64,000 nt of DNA from Heliocidaris tuberculata (GCA_025618425.1 CM046850.1:8969749-9033748), one strand, 5' to 3'; numbered from the stretch's first letter, positions 61,201-63,796 are shown. Translations and numbers: made by a program. Notes: generated by a model not told the origin, from the letters alone.

Positions 61201-63796
61201 TTAGCTACCGCAGCATTTTCTGCTGCAAGTGAGAAACTTGGCGAGAGAAATTAAATCTAAACTTACTGTTCCTGTCAATACTATCCATTTCTGTGAAGTT
61301 TCTTACCGGTCTCTAGATCAAACAAGTGAATGAGTAAATTACGCAATGCGTAATAAATGTCCCCGCCGGAAGTGCAGATCTGTGGAAATTAACTAGCCTG
61401 AACCTTAAAACTTCAGTGAAAAACTTTAGTGAATAAAATAATAATGTTACTGCATGCAAAAGAAGAGAATACCAACAATGCATGTATACAACTGAAATAT
61501 AAAACATGAAAACATTATGAACCTTCAGCCATTTTGAATAAATTTGCATAAATTTGCATGAATAATGAATTTCAAAATTCTGTGTAGAAGTTTGGAAGCC
61601 CCCACCCAGCCCTATCAGATAAAACAATCGGAATCAAAATCCGATGTGAAATAGAGGAGAAGTAGCATTTTTCGTCAATTTTGAATAAATTTGCATAAAT
61701 TTGCATAATTAATGAATTTCAAATTCTGTGTAGAAGTTTGGAAGCCCCCACCGAGCCCTATCAGATAAAACAATCAGAATCAAAATCCGATGTGAAATAG
61801 AGAAGTAGCATTTTTCGTCAATTTTGAATAAATTTGCATAAATTTGCATAATTAATGAATTTCAAATTCTGTGTAGAAGTTTGGAAGCCCCCACCGAGCC
61901 CTATCAGATAAAACAATCAGAATCAAAATCCGATGTGAAATAGAGAAGTAGCATTTTTCATCAATTTTGAATAAATTTGCATAAATTTGCATAATTAATG
62001 AATTTCAAAATTCTGCGTAGAAGTTTGGAAGCCCCCACCCAGCCCTATCAGATAAAACAATCGGAATCAAAATCCGATGTGAAATAGAGAAGTAGCATTT
62101 TTCGTCAATTTTGAATAAATTTGCATAAATTTGCATAATTAATGAATTTCAAAATTCTGTGTAGAAATTTGGAAGCCCCCACCCAGCCCTATCAGATAAA
62201 ACAATCGGAATCAAAATCCGATGTGAAATAGAGGAGAAGTAGCATTTTTCGTCAATTTTGAATAAATTTGCATAAATTTGCATAATTAATGAATTTCAAA
62301 ATTCTGTGTAGAAGTTTGGAAGCCCCCACCCAGCCCTATCAGATAAAACAATCGGAATCAAAATCAGCCAAGAAATGACGGAGAAGTAGCATTTTCTAAC
62401 GTTTGAGCACACACGGACAGACAGACGGACACACACACACACACACGCACACACGAACGGAGCCCGTTTCATATTCCCCTCGCGAACTTCGTTCGGCAGG
62501 GACAATAAGGATTTCTTTTAGAATCACCGGACTACTCGGGCAATTTTTCGATATTCTAGACTAATAATTCAGTAGTTAAAAACAATTTTTTCTTCTTCGT
62601 TGAGAATGGTGGTGACGCCATTACCAGTGTTAAGCTATCGCACCTCGACTTGCTTCGTACCGCTTCGTACTTATACGTGCGAAACGGTGATCTTTACATA
62701 TACTATACTATAGAGTCAAAACTAGAAGGTCACACAGAATTTGCAGGGATCAACCAATCATCACCAAAATTTAATCGATTCTTTCCTGTCACTATCCAAA
62801 CAATCCCTGAAAATTTGGTGCAAATCCGTTCACCCGTTCTCTAGTTATCTTGTACACAAACAAACAAACAAACAAACAAACAAACAAACAAACAAACAAA
62901 CAAACATACGGAACCCTTTACATAACCCTGCCGATTTCATCGGCGTGGGTAATGAGAACTCTTTTTTTAATTTTTAAAATCGAGTAAATCATACTGCAAA
63001 AGATGATTGTGAGAATGAAAACGGTCCTCCGACATATGCTCCGGGGGTTTATCCCTTTCAAGACAATTGACCACATTTTGTGATTTGGCTCAATAACTTT
63101 TGATTCAGAGCTCTAAAAAATATACACCAGATGCATGAGTTTCTTTTTAGAGCAAAAATTTCTGCACACACTATGTCCATTTTTATTGCATGACCCTATT
63201 GCATGACCATATTGCATTTGATGTCAGGAATATCAGAAACAAGAATAAGCTTTGAAATCCTGAAATTAGCAACACATGGAGAGATCAAAATCATTTGACA
63301 CGAATTTGGCAATTTTTTCAACTTTTCAAATAAGTTGCTAACCATGTATATTGTTTCAAGGACACTGGACCTTATTAGAACCATGTAGCACTAAAAGAAA
63401 AAATATTATTGTTGCCAATTTGAATAACAAAATGTGATCAACTTAGCCCTTGAATAAATTCCTGTCATGAAAGGGTTAATTTTGTAAAAGATACAGGGTT
63501 AGGGTCAGGGTTCGGGTAGCAATAGGGTTTTAGGTTAGGGTTAGGGTTAAGTATAGTGGTTTGGTCAAGGGTTGAATTTAATAAATTGATCTGTGTAAGA
63601 TATTGACTGCAGAGCAATTTTTGCTGGAGCACGAGTCGTACAACCAATGAAAACATACCACAGCTTTTGCAAAGAGAGCCTTTGGTGTTTTGGCCTTGGC
63701 AAGGTTGGAGAGCGCCACCTGGTGTTGACCTTTCTCAAAGAGGGACTCGGCAATCACTACAGCACCCTCATCCAGCAGCTTAGCAACTTGACCATC
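24905..63796 (-). CDS. RANBP2: RanBP2/Nup358-like nucleoporin gene, 3' portion (23 exons, spliced)
   Basis: Twenty-three minus-strand exons join with consistent phases into 2036 codons plus stop (listed separately). In visible-residue order: solenoid end (1-96), coiled-coil and linker (97-785), IR-like SUMO E3 motif (about 786-815), FG-rich segment (856-945), RanBD1 (about 950-1085), two RanBP2 zinc fingers (about 1140-1230), FG repeats (to 1450), RanBD2 (about 1535-1680), RanBD3 (about 1735-1880) and an acidic tail (1917-2036). Each RanBD has the [10 protein letters not shown] and CANH landmarks. Nup358 forms the cytoplasmic filaments of the nuclear pore, binds Ran-GTP and acts as a SUMO E3. 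Vertebrate RanBP2 has four RanBDs and a C-terminal cyclophilin. This gene shows three RanBDs and no cyclophilin. The 5' end lies beyond 64000. Confidence 0.93.
25306..25516. repeat. MITE-like repeat with GAAACTTTCGC motifs
   Basis: The left end, AAAACTAGAAATTTC, is an imperfect inverse of the right end AAATTTTCTGGTCTTACAGT. The inside repeats CGAAAGTTTC in both orientations. A diverged relative is at about 25925-26150. Low-to-moderate certainty on limits. Confidence 0.5.
26775..26830. repeat. Degenerate telomere-like patch
   Basis: AGGGTCAGGGTTAGGGTTAC and neighbouring TAGGGTTATAGG units. Similar patches lie near 30370 and 63495-63550. All are very short and interrupted, so they are not telomeric arrays. 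Confidence 0.5.
26890..27377 (+). mobile_element. TTAA MITE, family D, copy 1 (488 bp)
   Basis: It begins TTAAAGGCATTGATTAACTT and ends AGTTAATCAATCACTTTAA, an inverted pair with TTAA at both ends. It is nearly identical to 32955-33387 over most of its length, so transposition was recent. It differs from that copy mainly by about 55 extra bases near 27225-27290. No credible ORF. Confidence 0.88.
28005..28320 (-). CDS. RANBP2: RanBP2 exon 22: RanBD3 second half
   Basis: The acceptor ATTCACAG ends just above 28320. It encodes [36 protein letters not shown] and [15 protein letters not shown], the second half of a Ran-binding domain, then an Asp/Gly/Ser-rich spacer. The donor CAAG|GTGACT is weak. 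Without splicing the frame runs only to a TAA at 27997-27999. Splicing from 28005 gives the phase exon 23 needs, which favours that join. Confidence 0.9.
28340..28560 (+). repeat. tRNA-derived SINE-like sequence
   Basis: GGGTTCAAGCCCCCAGTGTGG has a pol III B-box. It is followed by CACGTCCTTTGGCAAGATAT and a tail with TGCTTAGAGAAAT. This is the layout of invertebrate tRNA-derived SINEs. The A-box is poorly defined. Confidence 0.45.
28973..29223 (-). CDS. RANBP2: RanBP2 exon 21: RanBD3 first half
   Basis: The acceptor TTTTACTAG lies above 29223 and the donor AAG|GTGAAC at 28972. It encodes [48 protein letters not shown] and [12 protein letters not shown], a canonical first half of a RanBD. It begins with two bases of a split Ile codon and ends in phase 0. 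Confidence 0.95.
29395..29650 (-). pseudogene. Decayed tandem copy of RanBP2 exon 20 and its flank
   Basis: Positions about 29503-29603 match exon 20 (shared: GGATCACATGACCTGATTAC, GGATTCAGA, GAGGA). 29397-29502 match the intron side at 29651-29776 (TTCAACTTCTGTGATA, AAAAGGGCT). The donor GTAAGT has become ATAAGT on the minus strand, so the copy cannot use that site. A third, partial copy of the intron side lies near 29285-29394. Confidence 0.75.
29779..29895 (-). CDS. RANBP2: RanBP2 exon 20: linker RanBD2-RanBD3
   Basis: The acceptor TTTTCTGACCAG lies above 29895 and the donor is GTAAGT at 29778. It encodes [20 protein letters not shown] and a Ser/Ala-rich run. Phases fit on both sides (a split Glu codon from exon 19 and a split Ile codon into exon 21). 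The protein sequence has no family signature, so the support is splice sites, phase and the open frame. Confidence 0.82.
29876..30170. repeat. ~53 bp tandem array spanning a splice acceptor (6 copies)
   Basis: Units start with TGGTTCTTCACTT at 29876, 29930, 29982, 30035, 30089 and 30139 (the last reads TGGTCCTCCACTT). A degenerate seventh lies near 30215. The first unit is the real exon 20 acceptor with the first codons. Other units keep TTTTCTGACCAG or close variants, so several potential acceptors are lined up in the intron. Confidence 0.9.
30411..30560 (+). mobile_element. GGGCCC-ended palindromic MITE (150 bp)
   Basis: It begins TGGGCCCTGTTTCATAAAAC and ends TTTCATGAAATGGGGCCCA. The arms are inverted and continue inward through TTATCAATAACAA and TTGTTATTGGTAA. 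The same family gives the fragment at 1-130. It is non-coding. Confidence 0.85.
30561..31821. other. RanBP2 intron 19 (part)
   Basis: It holds an imperfect MITE-like block at about 30785-30940 (TTCGACTTA in both orientations: GTAACTCTGCCTAAATC versus GACTTATGCAGAGTTA) and a SINE-like block at about 31288-31480. No exon is seen. Confidence 0.5.
31288..31480 (+). repeat. tRNA-derived SINE-like sequence
   Basis: GTTGGTCTAGTGGTAATG resembles a pol III A-box region. CGGACGGAGATGTTAAAGGT, followed by CGGTCCCCTGA, is a motif frequent in invertebrate tRNA-derived SINE bodies. A short CACA tail follows. Confidence 0.45.
31822..32062 (-). CDS. RANBP2: RanBP2 exon 19: RanBD2 second half
   Basis: The acceptor AATCTACCAG lies above 32062 and the donor G|GTAGGT at 31821. 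It encodes [43 protein letters not shown] and [14 protein letters not shown], the second half of a RanBD, followed by a Lys/Thr/Ser linker. It ends in phase 1. Confidence 0.95.
32063..32641. other. RanBP2 intron 18
   Basis: A local duplication is present: TAGATTTTCAA, then TGGATAGAA, near 32137-32165 and again near 32212-32240. A G run lies at 32588-32600. No exon. Confidence 0.5.
32642..32796 (-). CDS. RANBP2: RanBP2 exon 18: RanBD2 middle
   Basis: The acceptor ACATGTAG lies above 32796 and the donor CAG|GTAACA at 32641. It encodes [32 protein letters not shown] and YRIVMRREQ. The first codon (Gly) is split with exon 17. It ends in phase 0. Confidence 0.95.
32955..33387 (+). mobile_element. 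TTAA MITE, family D, copy 2 (433 bp)
   Basis: It begins TTAAAGGGATTGATTAACTT and ends AGTTAATCAATCACTTTAA. It is nearly identical to 26890-27377 apart from a deletion of about 55 bp. Confidence 0.88.
33388..34021. other. RanBP2 intron 17 (part)
   Basis: Repeat-like sequence rich in CCATGACTTT(C/G) phrases (33550-33800 and 33890-33915), possibly a decayed element. No exon is seen. Confidence 0.4.
34022..34343 (-). CDS. RANBP2: RanBP2 exon 17: linker and start of RanBD2
   Basis: The acceptor is the first AG after a CTTTCTTTTCTTTC tract and the donor G|GTAAGT at 34021. It encodes a Ser/Lys-rich linker with [13 protein letters not shown], repeated [18 protein letters not shown] motifs that look like proline-directed phosphosites, then [20 protein letters not shown], the start of RanBD2. 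It ends in phase 1. Confidence 0.9.
34848..35792 (-). CDS. RANBP2: RanBP2 exon 16: two zinc fingers and FG repeats
   Basis: The acceptor TTTTTTATCACAG lies above 35792 and the donor AAG|GTGAGT at 34847. It is 315 codons, phase 0 at both ends. It starts [18 protein letters not shown]. Finger 1 is W-D-C-x2-C-x10-C-x2-C with the NN pair of the RanBP2 zinc finger class. Finger 2, 55 residues on, keeps W, NN and three Cys but has Phe at the fourth Cys position (CAAF). About seven FG motifs follow (LTFG, FTFGG, FLFGG, FSFGG, SIFG) in a Gly/Ser/Thr/Ala-rich, permeability-barrier-like stretch. These fingers bind Ran-GDP and coat components in vertebrates. Confidence 0.95.
36162..36254 (-). CDS. RANBP2: RanBP2 exon 15: short linker
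   Basis: The acceptor AATTCAAACAG lies above 36254 and the donor GAG|GTAAAG at 36161. It encodes 31 residues, [16 protein letters not shown] and a Leu-rich LTSLLLGND. Phase 0 at both ends, as both neighbours need. No family signature. Confidence 0.75.
36640..37000 (-). pseudogene. Two decayed tandem copies of the 3' end of RanBP2 exon 14
   Basis: Copy 2 (about 36819-37000) reads [20 protein letters not shown] against [20 protein letters not shown] of the real exon, then loses the frame. It keeps a donor-like GTATGT. Copy 3 (about 36640-36818) is more decayed, with stops. Both carry the same downstream intron stretch (TTGATATTTAATTGAAAG, TTGATATTTGATTGAAGC). The period is about 180 bp and the real exon follows at 37001. 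Confidence 0.85.
37001..37246 (-). CDS. RANBP2: RanBP2 exon 14: RanBD1 second half
   Basis: The acceptor AACCTTTCAG lies above 37246 and the donor AAG|GTGTGT at 37000. It encodes [54 protein letters not shown] and a Glu-rich end. Phase 0 at both ends. Fragments of this exon are duplicated on both sides. Confidence 0.95.
37420..37640 (-). pseudogene. Two decayed copies of the 5' end of RanBP2 exon 14
   Basis: One copy, about 37562-37635, keeps the acceptor ACCTTTCAG and reads [20 protein letters not shown] against [20 protein letters not shown]. The second, about 37425-37470, reads [17 protein letters not shown]. Both lie in the intron between exons 13 and 14. Confidence 0.82.
37895..38214 (-). 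CDS. RANBP2: RanBP2 exon 13: FG end and RanBD1 first half
   Basis: The acceptor CGTATCCAG lies above 38214 and the donor AAG|GTTTGT at 37894. It encodes [18 protein letters not shown], an Asp-rich stretch, then [40 protein letters not shown] and [11 protein letters not shown]. The FG stretch before the domain resembles, from memory, the sequence before the fourth RanBD in human RanBP2. Confidence 0.95.
38313..38390 (-). repeat. tRNA-like sequence (SINE head)
   Basis: On the minus strand TGGTTTAGTGGGTACGTCAC has an A-box and CATGGTTCGAGTCCCGTAG a B-box at tRNA-like spacing. Cloverleaf pairing is imperfect, so it is likelier a tRNA-derived repeat than a gene. Confidence 0.45.
38545..38646 (-). 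CDS. RANBP2: RanBP2 exon 12: FG segment
   Basis: The acceptor CTTTTAAAG lies above 38646 and the donor AAAAAAG|GTAGGA at 38544. It encodes [38 protein letters not shown] resembles the SFADLA motif of vertebrate RanBP2 linkers. Phases agree with exons 11 and 13. Confidence 0.88.
38717..39037 (+). mobile_element. TTAA MITE, family C, copy 2 (321 bp)
   Basis: It begins TTAAAGATAAAGTTAAGTTC and ends AACCTTCTCTTTAA. It is collinear with the reverse complement of 19766-20118, including TACTGTGAGGTTTTGGAA. Confidence 0.8.
39113..39267 (+). mobile_element. pogo/Tigger-like MITE, copy 4 (left end eroded)
   Basis: The right end AGGAGGTTCCACTG-TA and the interior AATAAAGAAGCAGGACCTGC match the other copies. 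The left end is not clear. Confidence 0.65.
39493..39994 (+). mobile_element. TTAA MITE, family A, complete (502 bp)
   Basis: It begins TTAAAGGTCATGTCGAGTTT and ends CTGTACATGAGCTTTAA. It is the reverse complement of 2493-3008 through its entire length. Confidence 0.85.
40058..40921. repeat. 293 bp tandem repeat, three copies
   Basis: Units beginning GATTGAATTAGGTAGCTTAG start at 40058, 40351 and 40644, a constant spacing of 293 bp. They differ by only a few bases. Each contains GGCACGTAAAAATGCGT or GCACGTAAAAATGCG and ends near CGCCATTATGTTTTGCTAAG. There is no ORF. Confidence 0.95.
41080..41612 (+). mobile_element. TTAA MITE, family C, copy 3, with internal duplication
   Basis: It begins TTAAAAGATGAAGTTGAGTT and its other end ACCAGAACTTAACC abuts the left end of a family B element (shared TTAA near 41609). 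An internal block of about 155 bp is duplicated in tandem: CACACAGAAATGTGTATATG at about 41239 and again at 41396. Confidence 0.75.
41609..44073. mobile_element. Family B ends 2.4 kb apart (expanded or interrupted element)
   Basis: The left end TTAAAGGGTACCAAT and right end GGTGATTGGTACACTTTAA match the termini of the 352 bp element at 16568. The right 130 bp also match its interior. The interval between holds unrelated sequence with AAGCCCGGTAA phrases, a G run at 43916-43929 and no coding sequence. It is either one large element or a MITE into which other repeats inserted. Confidence 0.5.
44100..44174 (-). CDS. RANBP2: RanBP2 exon 11: FG segment
   Basis: The acceptor TTGATTTTGTAG lies above 44174 and the donor G|GTAAGT at 44099. 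It encodes [19 protein letters not shown] and a Ser run. It is 75 bp, and phases link exon 10 to exon 12. Confidence 0.85.
44351..46445. mobile_element. 2.1 kb element with TTAGGTGGTCTGTCGG ends
   Basis: TTAGGTGGTCTGTCGG at 44351-44366 is the exact inverse of CCGACAGACCACCTAA at 46430-46445. The inside has GC-rich patches of CGCGCG and three imperfect direct repeats around 45210, 45430 and 45930 (GATTTTCGCCGGGATTT, then ATATGTTG). It also has a tRNA-like patch and a run of ATGATCAT-type sequence near 46080-46270. No transposase-like ORF is visible, so it appears non-autonomous. Confidence 0.7.
45625..45695 (+). repeat. tRNA-like sequence inside the 44351 element
   Basis: GTCTAGTGGTTAGACATCTG (D-arm and A-box) and CTGAGTTCGAGTCCTGGCAG (T-arm and B-box) are at tRNA-like spacing with CAT in the would-be anticodon loop. 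The acceptor stem is not convincing, so I call it a tRNA-derived repeat. Confidence 0.5.
46520..46822 (-). pseudogene. Two decayed tandem copies of the 3' half of RanBP2 exon 10
   Basis: Period about 145 bp. The copy at about 46535-46640 still reads [20 protein letters not shown] against [20 protein letters not shown] of the exon, but its donor is gone. The copy at about 46673-46790 keeps the donor AAAAG|GTGAGGG and reads [12 protein letters not shown]. Splicing into it from the phase of exon 10 hits stops. Confidence 0.85.
46823..47032 (-). CDS. RANBP2: RanBP2 exon 10: IR-like SUMO E3 motif
   Basis: The acceptor CTTTACTAG lies above 47032 and the donor AAAAG|GTGAGG at 46822. It encodes [16 protein letters not shown], then [17 protein letters not shown]. 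This matches the internal repeat (IR) of vertebrate RanBP2: a SUMO-interacting hydrophobic strand after acidic residues, then the KLKLP-x2-F segment that contacts the SUMO-conjugating enzyme Ubc9. A CKGCIGC cluster and an acidic stretch follow. Vertebrates have two IRs and here I see one. Confidence 0.9.
47033..47516. other. RanBP2 intron 9
   Basis: No exon. The 47215-47400 stretch (GGACACATGTTAAGGGGAAT, then AGGCGGAAGACAGGGAGGGAT) looks on the plus strand like the decayed end of a LINE reverse-transcriptase ORF. That is a weak impression. Confidence 0.35.
47517..48012 (-). CDS. RANBP2: RanBP2 exon 9: Ser/Thr/Pro-rich linker
   Basis: The acceptor CTCAACAATAG lies above 48012 and the donor GAAG|GTACAT at 47516. 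It encodes [35 protein letters not shown] (an FG), many SP/TP sites and [12 protein letters not shown]. It is disordered and likely phosphorylated. The start was chosen at the only AG that avoids an in-frame TAG and gives phase 0 from exon 8. Confidence 0.85.
48283..49840. mobile_element. ~1.56 kb element with CAGACCTGCCAAC ends
   Basis: CAGACCTGCCAAC at 48283-48295 is the inverse of GTTGGCAGGTCTG at 49828-49840. The interior contains C-rich and G-rich runs (48399-48410 and 48413-48420) and a MITE-like palindromic stretch. No ORF with a transposase signature is visible. It fills most of RanBP2 intron 8. Confidence 0.65.
49909..50303 (-). CDS. RANBP2: RanBP2 exon 8: Pro/Ser/Thr/Ala-rich linker
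   Basis: The acceptor TTTTTTCTAAG lies above 50303 and the donor GAG|GTGAGA at 49908. It encodes [20 protein letters not shown], many TP and SP pairs ([25 protein letters not shown]) and a Gly/Ser/Ala end. Disordered. The GC-rich sequence also leaves an open frame on the plus strand, which is a shadow. Confidence 0.87.
50347..51316. mobile_element. ~970 bp element with AGGCCTGAGT ends, palindrome inside
   Basis: The left end is AGGCCTGAGTCATCATAGGT and the right end CAACTCAGGCCT. Near both ends are AACCCGGGTTT and GGCGGGGACCGG. A 126 bp foldback (50625-50750) is nested inside. A second copy of the left end begins at 63954 and runs off the window. Confidence 0.75.
50625..50750. repeat. Foldback repeat, 42 bp arms and 42 bp loop
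   Basis: Arms at 50625-50666 and 50709-50750 are inverse with about two mismatches (core ACCGCAGATGGCAGCAGAGA). It is likely a tiny MITE inserted in the larger element. Confidence 0.9.
51659..51851 (-). CDS. RANBP2: RanBP2 exon 7: Gln-rich linker
   Basis: The acceptor CTTTTCCCGCAG lies above 51851 and the donor AAAG|GTAAGA at 51658. It encodes [19 protein letters not shown], a Gly/Ala stretch, then [20 protein letters not shown]. Phase 0 to 1. No domain recognised. Confidence 0.85.
51852..52437. other. RanBP2 intron 6
   Basis: An AT-rich intron with a short palindromic pair CGTTTAAACCATTGTTTAAAC near 52358. No exon and no recognised repeat. Confidence 0.5.
52438..52811 (-). CDS. RANBP2: RanBP2 exon 6: Tyr/Pro/Gly/Met-rich linker
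   Basis: The acceptor CCCTATTTCAG lies above 52811 and the donor AAG|GTAAGC at 52437. It encodes [20 protein letters not shown], repeated Y/P/M segments ([20 protein letters not shown]) and [12 protein letters not shown]. Low-complexity and probably disordered, in the part of Nup358 between the solenoid and the first RanBD. Confidence 0.87.
52890..53486. mobile_element. MITE with GGGGGGTGATTCACTAAC ends (597 bp)
   Basis: GGGGGTGATTCACTAAC at the left is inverse to GTTAGTGAATCACCCCCC at the right. The arms continue inward with GATCGATATC and TAAAATCAATTTT-type sequence. It is a near-palindromic non-coding element. Confidence 0.85.
53813..54128. mobile_element. TTAACCCTTAAGTCACT-ended MITE (316 bp)
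   Basis: The left end TTAACCCTTAAGTCACTGAG and right end TTTAGTGACTAAAAGGTTAA are inverse, with TTAA at both outer ends. It is a different family from the 402-432 bp piggyBac-like copies, and non-coding. Confidence 0.8.
54414..54829 (+). mobile_element. piggyBac-like TTAACCC MITE, copy 3 (416 bp)
   Basis: It runs from ATAACCCTTTCAAGACAATT to CCTGAAAGGGTTAA. The left TTAA has become ATAA. It is collinear with copies at 18555, 20398 and 63048. Confidence 0.85.
55066..55264 (-). CDS. RANBP2: RanBP2 exon 5: Gln/Pro/Ala-rich linker
   Basis: The acceptor TCAACCCACAG lies above 55264 and the donor A|GTAAGT at 55065. It encodes [20 protein letters not shown], which continues the coiled coil of exon 4, then a Pro/Gln stretch ([16 protein letters not shown]). 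Ends in phase 1. Confidence 0.87.
55265..56066. other. RanBP2 intron 4
   Basis: It contains a tRNA-derived SINE-like element at about 55675-55995. No exon. Confidence 0.55.
55675..55995 (+). repeat. tRNA-derived SINE
   Basis: GTGGGTTCGATTCCTGCC is a B-box. The next segment GGCAAGGCATTTTATCTAAA, then CTTCTCTCCACCCAGGTGT, is a body motif typical of deuterostome tRNA-derived SINEs. It ends TAATAATAATTCCATAATTA, near AGCACTGTACG. The A-box is weak. Confidence 0.6.
56067..56225 (-). CDS. RANBP2: RanBP2 exon 4: coiled coil
   Basis: The acceptor CTCCTGCCCTAG lies above 56225 and the donor ACC|GTAAGT at 56066. It encodes [20 protein letters not shown], then [20 protein letters not shown], a heptad-like Leu/Met pattern of about 35 residues. 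Phase 0 at both ends. A broken copy of its 5' part lies just upstream. Confidence 0.9.
56290..56402 (-). pseudogene. Decayed copy of the 5' part of RanBP2 exon 4, in-frame TAG
   Basis: It keeps the acceptor TGTATCCTAG and reads [20 protein letters not shown], then HSHLL-stop-QNERQM, in the same frame as exon 4. The homology stops after about 100 bases and I see no donor. It is tandem with the real exon at a period of about 175 bp. Confidence 0.85.
56697..56948 (-). CDS. RANBP2: RanBP2 exon 3: helical segment and Ser/Arg-rich linker
   Basis: The acceptor TCTATTTTCCAG lies above 56948 and the donor CAG|GTAAGA at 56696. It encodes [20 protein letters not shown], then [13 protein letters not shown] (coiled coil), then a Ser/Thr/Arg-rich stretch with [19 protein letters not shown]. 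84 codons, phase 0 at both ends. Confidence 0.9.
57527..57676 (-). CDS. RANBP2: RanBP2 exon 2: end of N-terminal solenoid
   Basis: The acceptor TTTGTATGCAG lies above 57676 and the donor AAT|GTAAGT at 57526. It encodes [20 protein letters not shown] and [18 protein letters not shown]. The pattern resembles the end of the RanBP2 N-terminal helical domain (from memory, not searched). 50 codons, phase 0. Confidence 0.85.
57722..58349 (-). mobile_element. 628 bp TIR element carrying a SAP-domain ORF
   Basis: 39 bp ends are exact inverses: AATTCGAGCGATCGCCAATA onward at 57722, and its inverse ending at 58349 (shared core AGGGTAAAAATGCCCGGATG). It inserted within 46 bp of exon 2. A perfect 16 bp-arm hairpin (57912-57945) lies inside. 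The minus-strand ORF is listed separately. The small size suggests a deletion derivative of an autonomous element. Confidence 0.88.
57900..58163 (-). CDS. SAP-domain ORF within the TIR element
   Basis: 87 residues with an ATG at 58163. It starts [20 protein letters not shown] and continues [19 protein letters not shown], a good match to the SAP helix-turn-helix (x-L-K-x2-L-x3-G-x5-G-x-K-x2-L). A basic patch SGRKRRR that could act as a nuclear signal follows, and then the frame runs through a hairpin to a stop. SAP domains bind DNA. As the N-terminal piece of a transposon-encoded protein it is plausible. Whether it is expressed is unknown. Confidence 0.6.
   Translation of the reverse strand: MASVSQDFKNMTVLQLKAFLTERGIPCNGKRKLELELLVRRAAECYSVIEPCDREASGRKRRRVPAADGSVRARSYHRTVITPWFET
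58512..58690 (+). repeat. tRNA-Thr-like SINE
   Basis: GGATCAGTGGTAGAGCAGTG (A-box), GTCTCGTAACCAGGAGGATC (anticodon arm with CGT, as in tRNA-Thr) and AGGTTCGAAACC (B-box) are spaced as in a tRNA. A non-tRNA body follows (CGATAGGACATTAATCC-like). The lack of a matching acceptor stem argues for a SINE rather than a tRNA gene. Confidence 0.6.
58902..59493. mobile_element. TTAA MITE with AAGGGCAATCCAACC ends (592 bp)
   Basis: The left end TTAAAGGGCAATCCAACCTT and right end AAGGTTGGATTTCCCTTTAA are inverse. The arms extend over much of the element (GAGTTGTCCACA against TGTGGACAACTC), so the whole unit is a long imperfect hairpin. Confidence 0.88.
59788..59815. repeat. Poly(T) tract
   Basis: About 26 consecutive T. 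On the minus strand it would be the poly(A) tail of an inserted retro-copy, but the flanking sequence does not identify one. Confidence 0.85.
59876..59957 (+). repeat. SINE tail with (ATT)n
   Basis: AAGCGCTATATAAATGTTAT followed by an ATT repeat is a common 3' tail of deuterostome SINEs. The body upstream is not clear. Confidence 0.55.
61500..62400. repeat. ~145 bp tandem repeat, six copies
   Basis: The phrase TGTGTAGAAGTTTGGAAGCC (with minor changes) occurs at 61581, 61727, 61870, 62013, 62159 and 62305, a spacing of 143 or 146 bp. Each unit holds AATAAATTTGCATAAATTTG and CCCTATCAGATAAAACAATC. Copies are highly similar. It has no ORF. Confidence 0.95.
62401..62513 (+). mobile_element. Tail of the tandem-repeat element: microsatellite, hairpin
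   Basis: After the array come GGACAGACAGACGGACACAC, CA repeats, ACGGAGCCCGTTTCATATTC, then a hairpin around CGAACTTCGTTCG and GGCAGGGACAATAAGG. The same order recurs at 62855-62962, which suggests one mobile family. Confidence 0.5.
62650..62962 (+). mobile_element. (CAAA)n-containing element with hairpin tail
   Basis: It begins near ATACTATACTATAGAGTCAA and contains CCAATCATCACCAAAATTTA and CCGTTCACCCGTTCTCTAGT. A (CAAA)12 run follows (62855-62905), then ACGGAACCCTTTACATAACC, the hairpin GCCGATTTCATCGGC and GTGGGTAATGAG. A start like this one also lies near 60436 (AATACTATACTATGGGGTCA). It belongs to a type of repeat widespread in marine invertebrates. The class is not certain. Confidence 0.6.
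63048..63479 (+). mobile_element. piggyBac-like TTAACCC MITE, copy 4 (432 bp)
   Basis: It runs from TTTATCCCTTTCAAGACAAT to CATGAAAGGGTTAA. It has a small internal duplication, GCATGACC(C/A)TATTGCATG, absent from the other copies. Confidence 0.85.
63490..63650. repeat. TTAGGG-like patch plus shared dispersed repeat
   Basis: AGGTTAGGGTTAGGGTTAAG, then GGTTTGGTCAAGGGTTGAAT, and GATATTGACTGCAGAGCAAT. The last two parts also occur at about 27530-27610 (GGTCCAGGGTTGAAGTTT, GATATTGATCGAAGAGCAAC). It is a dispersed repeat that happens to contain telomere-like units. Confidence 0.55.
63659..63796 (-). CDS. RANBP2: RanBP2 exon 1 in window: N-terminal helical domain
   Basis: The acceptor TTTTACAG lies above 63796 and the donor GTG|GTATGT at 63658. 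It encodes [40 protein letters not shown] and LFAKAV, an alpha-helical repeat pattern expected of the TPR-like solenoid that anchors Nup358 at the pore. 46 codons, phase 0 at both ends. Earlier exons lie beyond 64000. Confidence 0.82.

Larger units (their letters stand above)
58350..63658. other. RanBP2 intron 1 (within window), 5.3 kb
   Basis: Repeats fill it: a SINE (58512), a TTAA MITE (58902), a SINE tail (59876-59957), tandem ~145 bp units (61500-62400), a (CAAA)n element (62650-62962) and a piggyBac-like MITE (63048). No additional exon is recognised, and exons 1 and 2 join in phase 0 without one. Confidence 0.55.

Noticed and set aside
61500..62400. Regular tandem array that might be mistaken for CRISPR
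   Set aside because: Units are ~145 bp and repeated throughout with no unique spacers, in a clearly animal genome.
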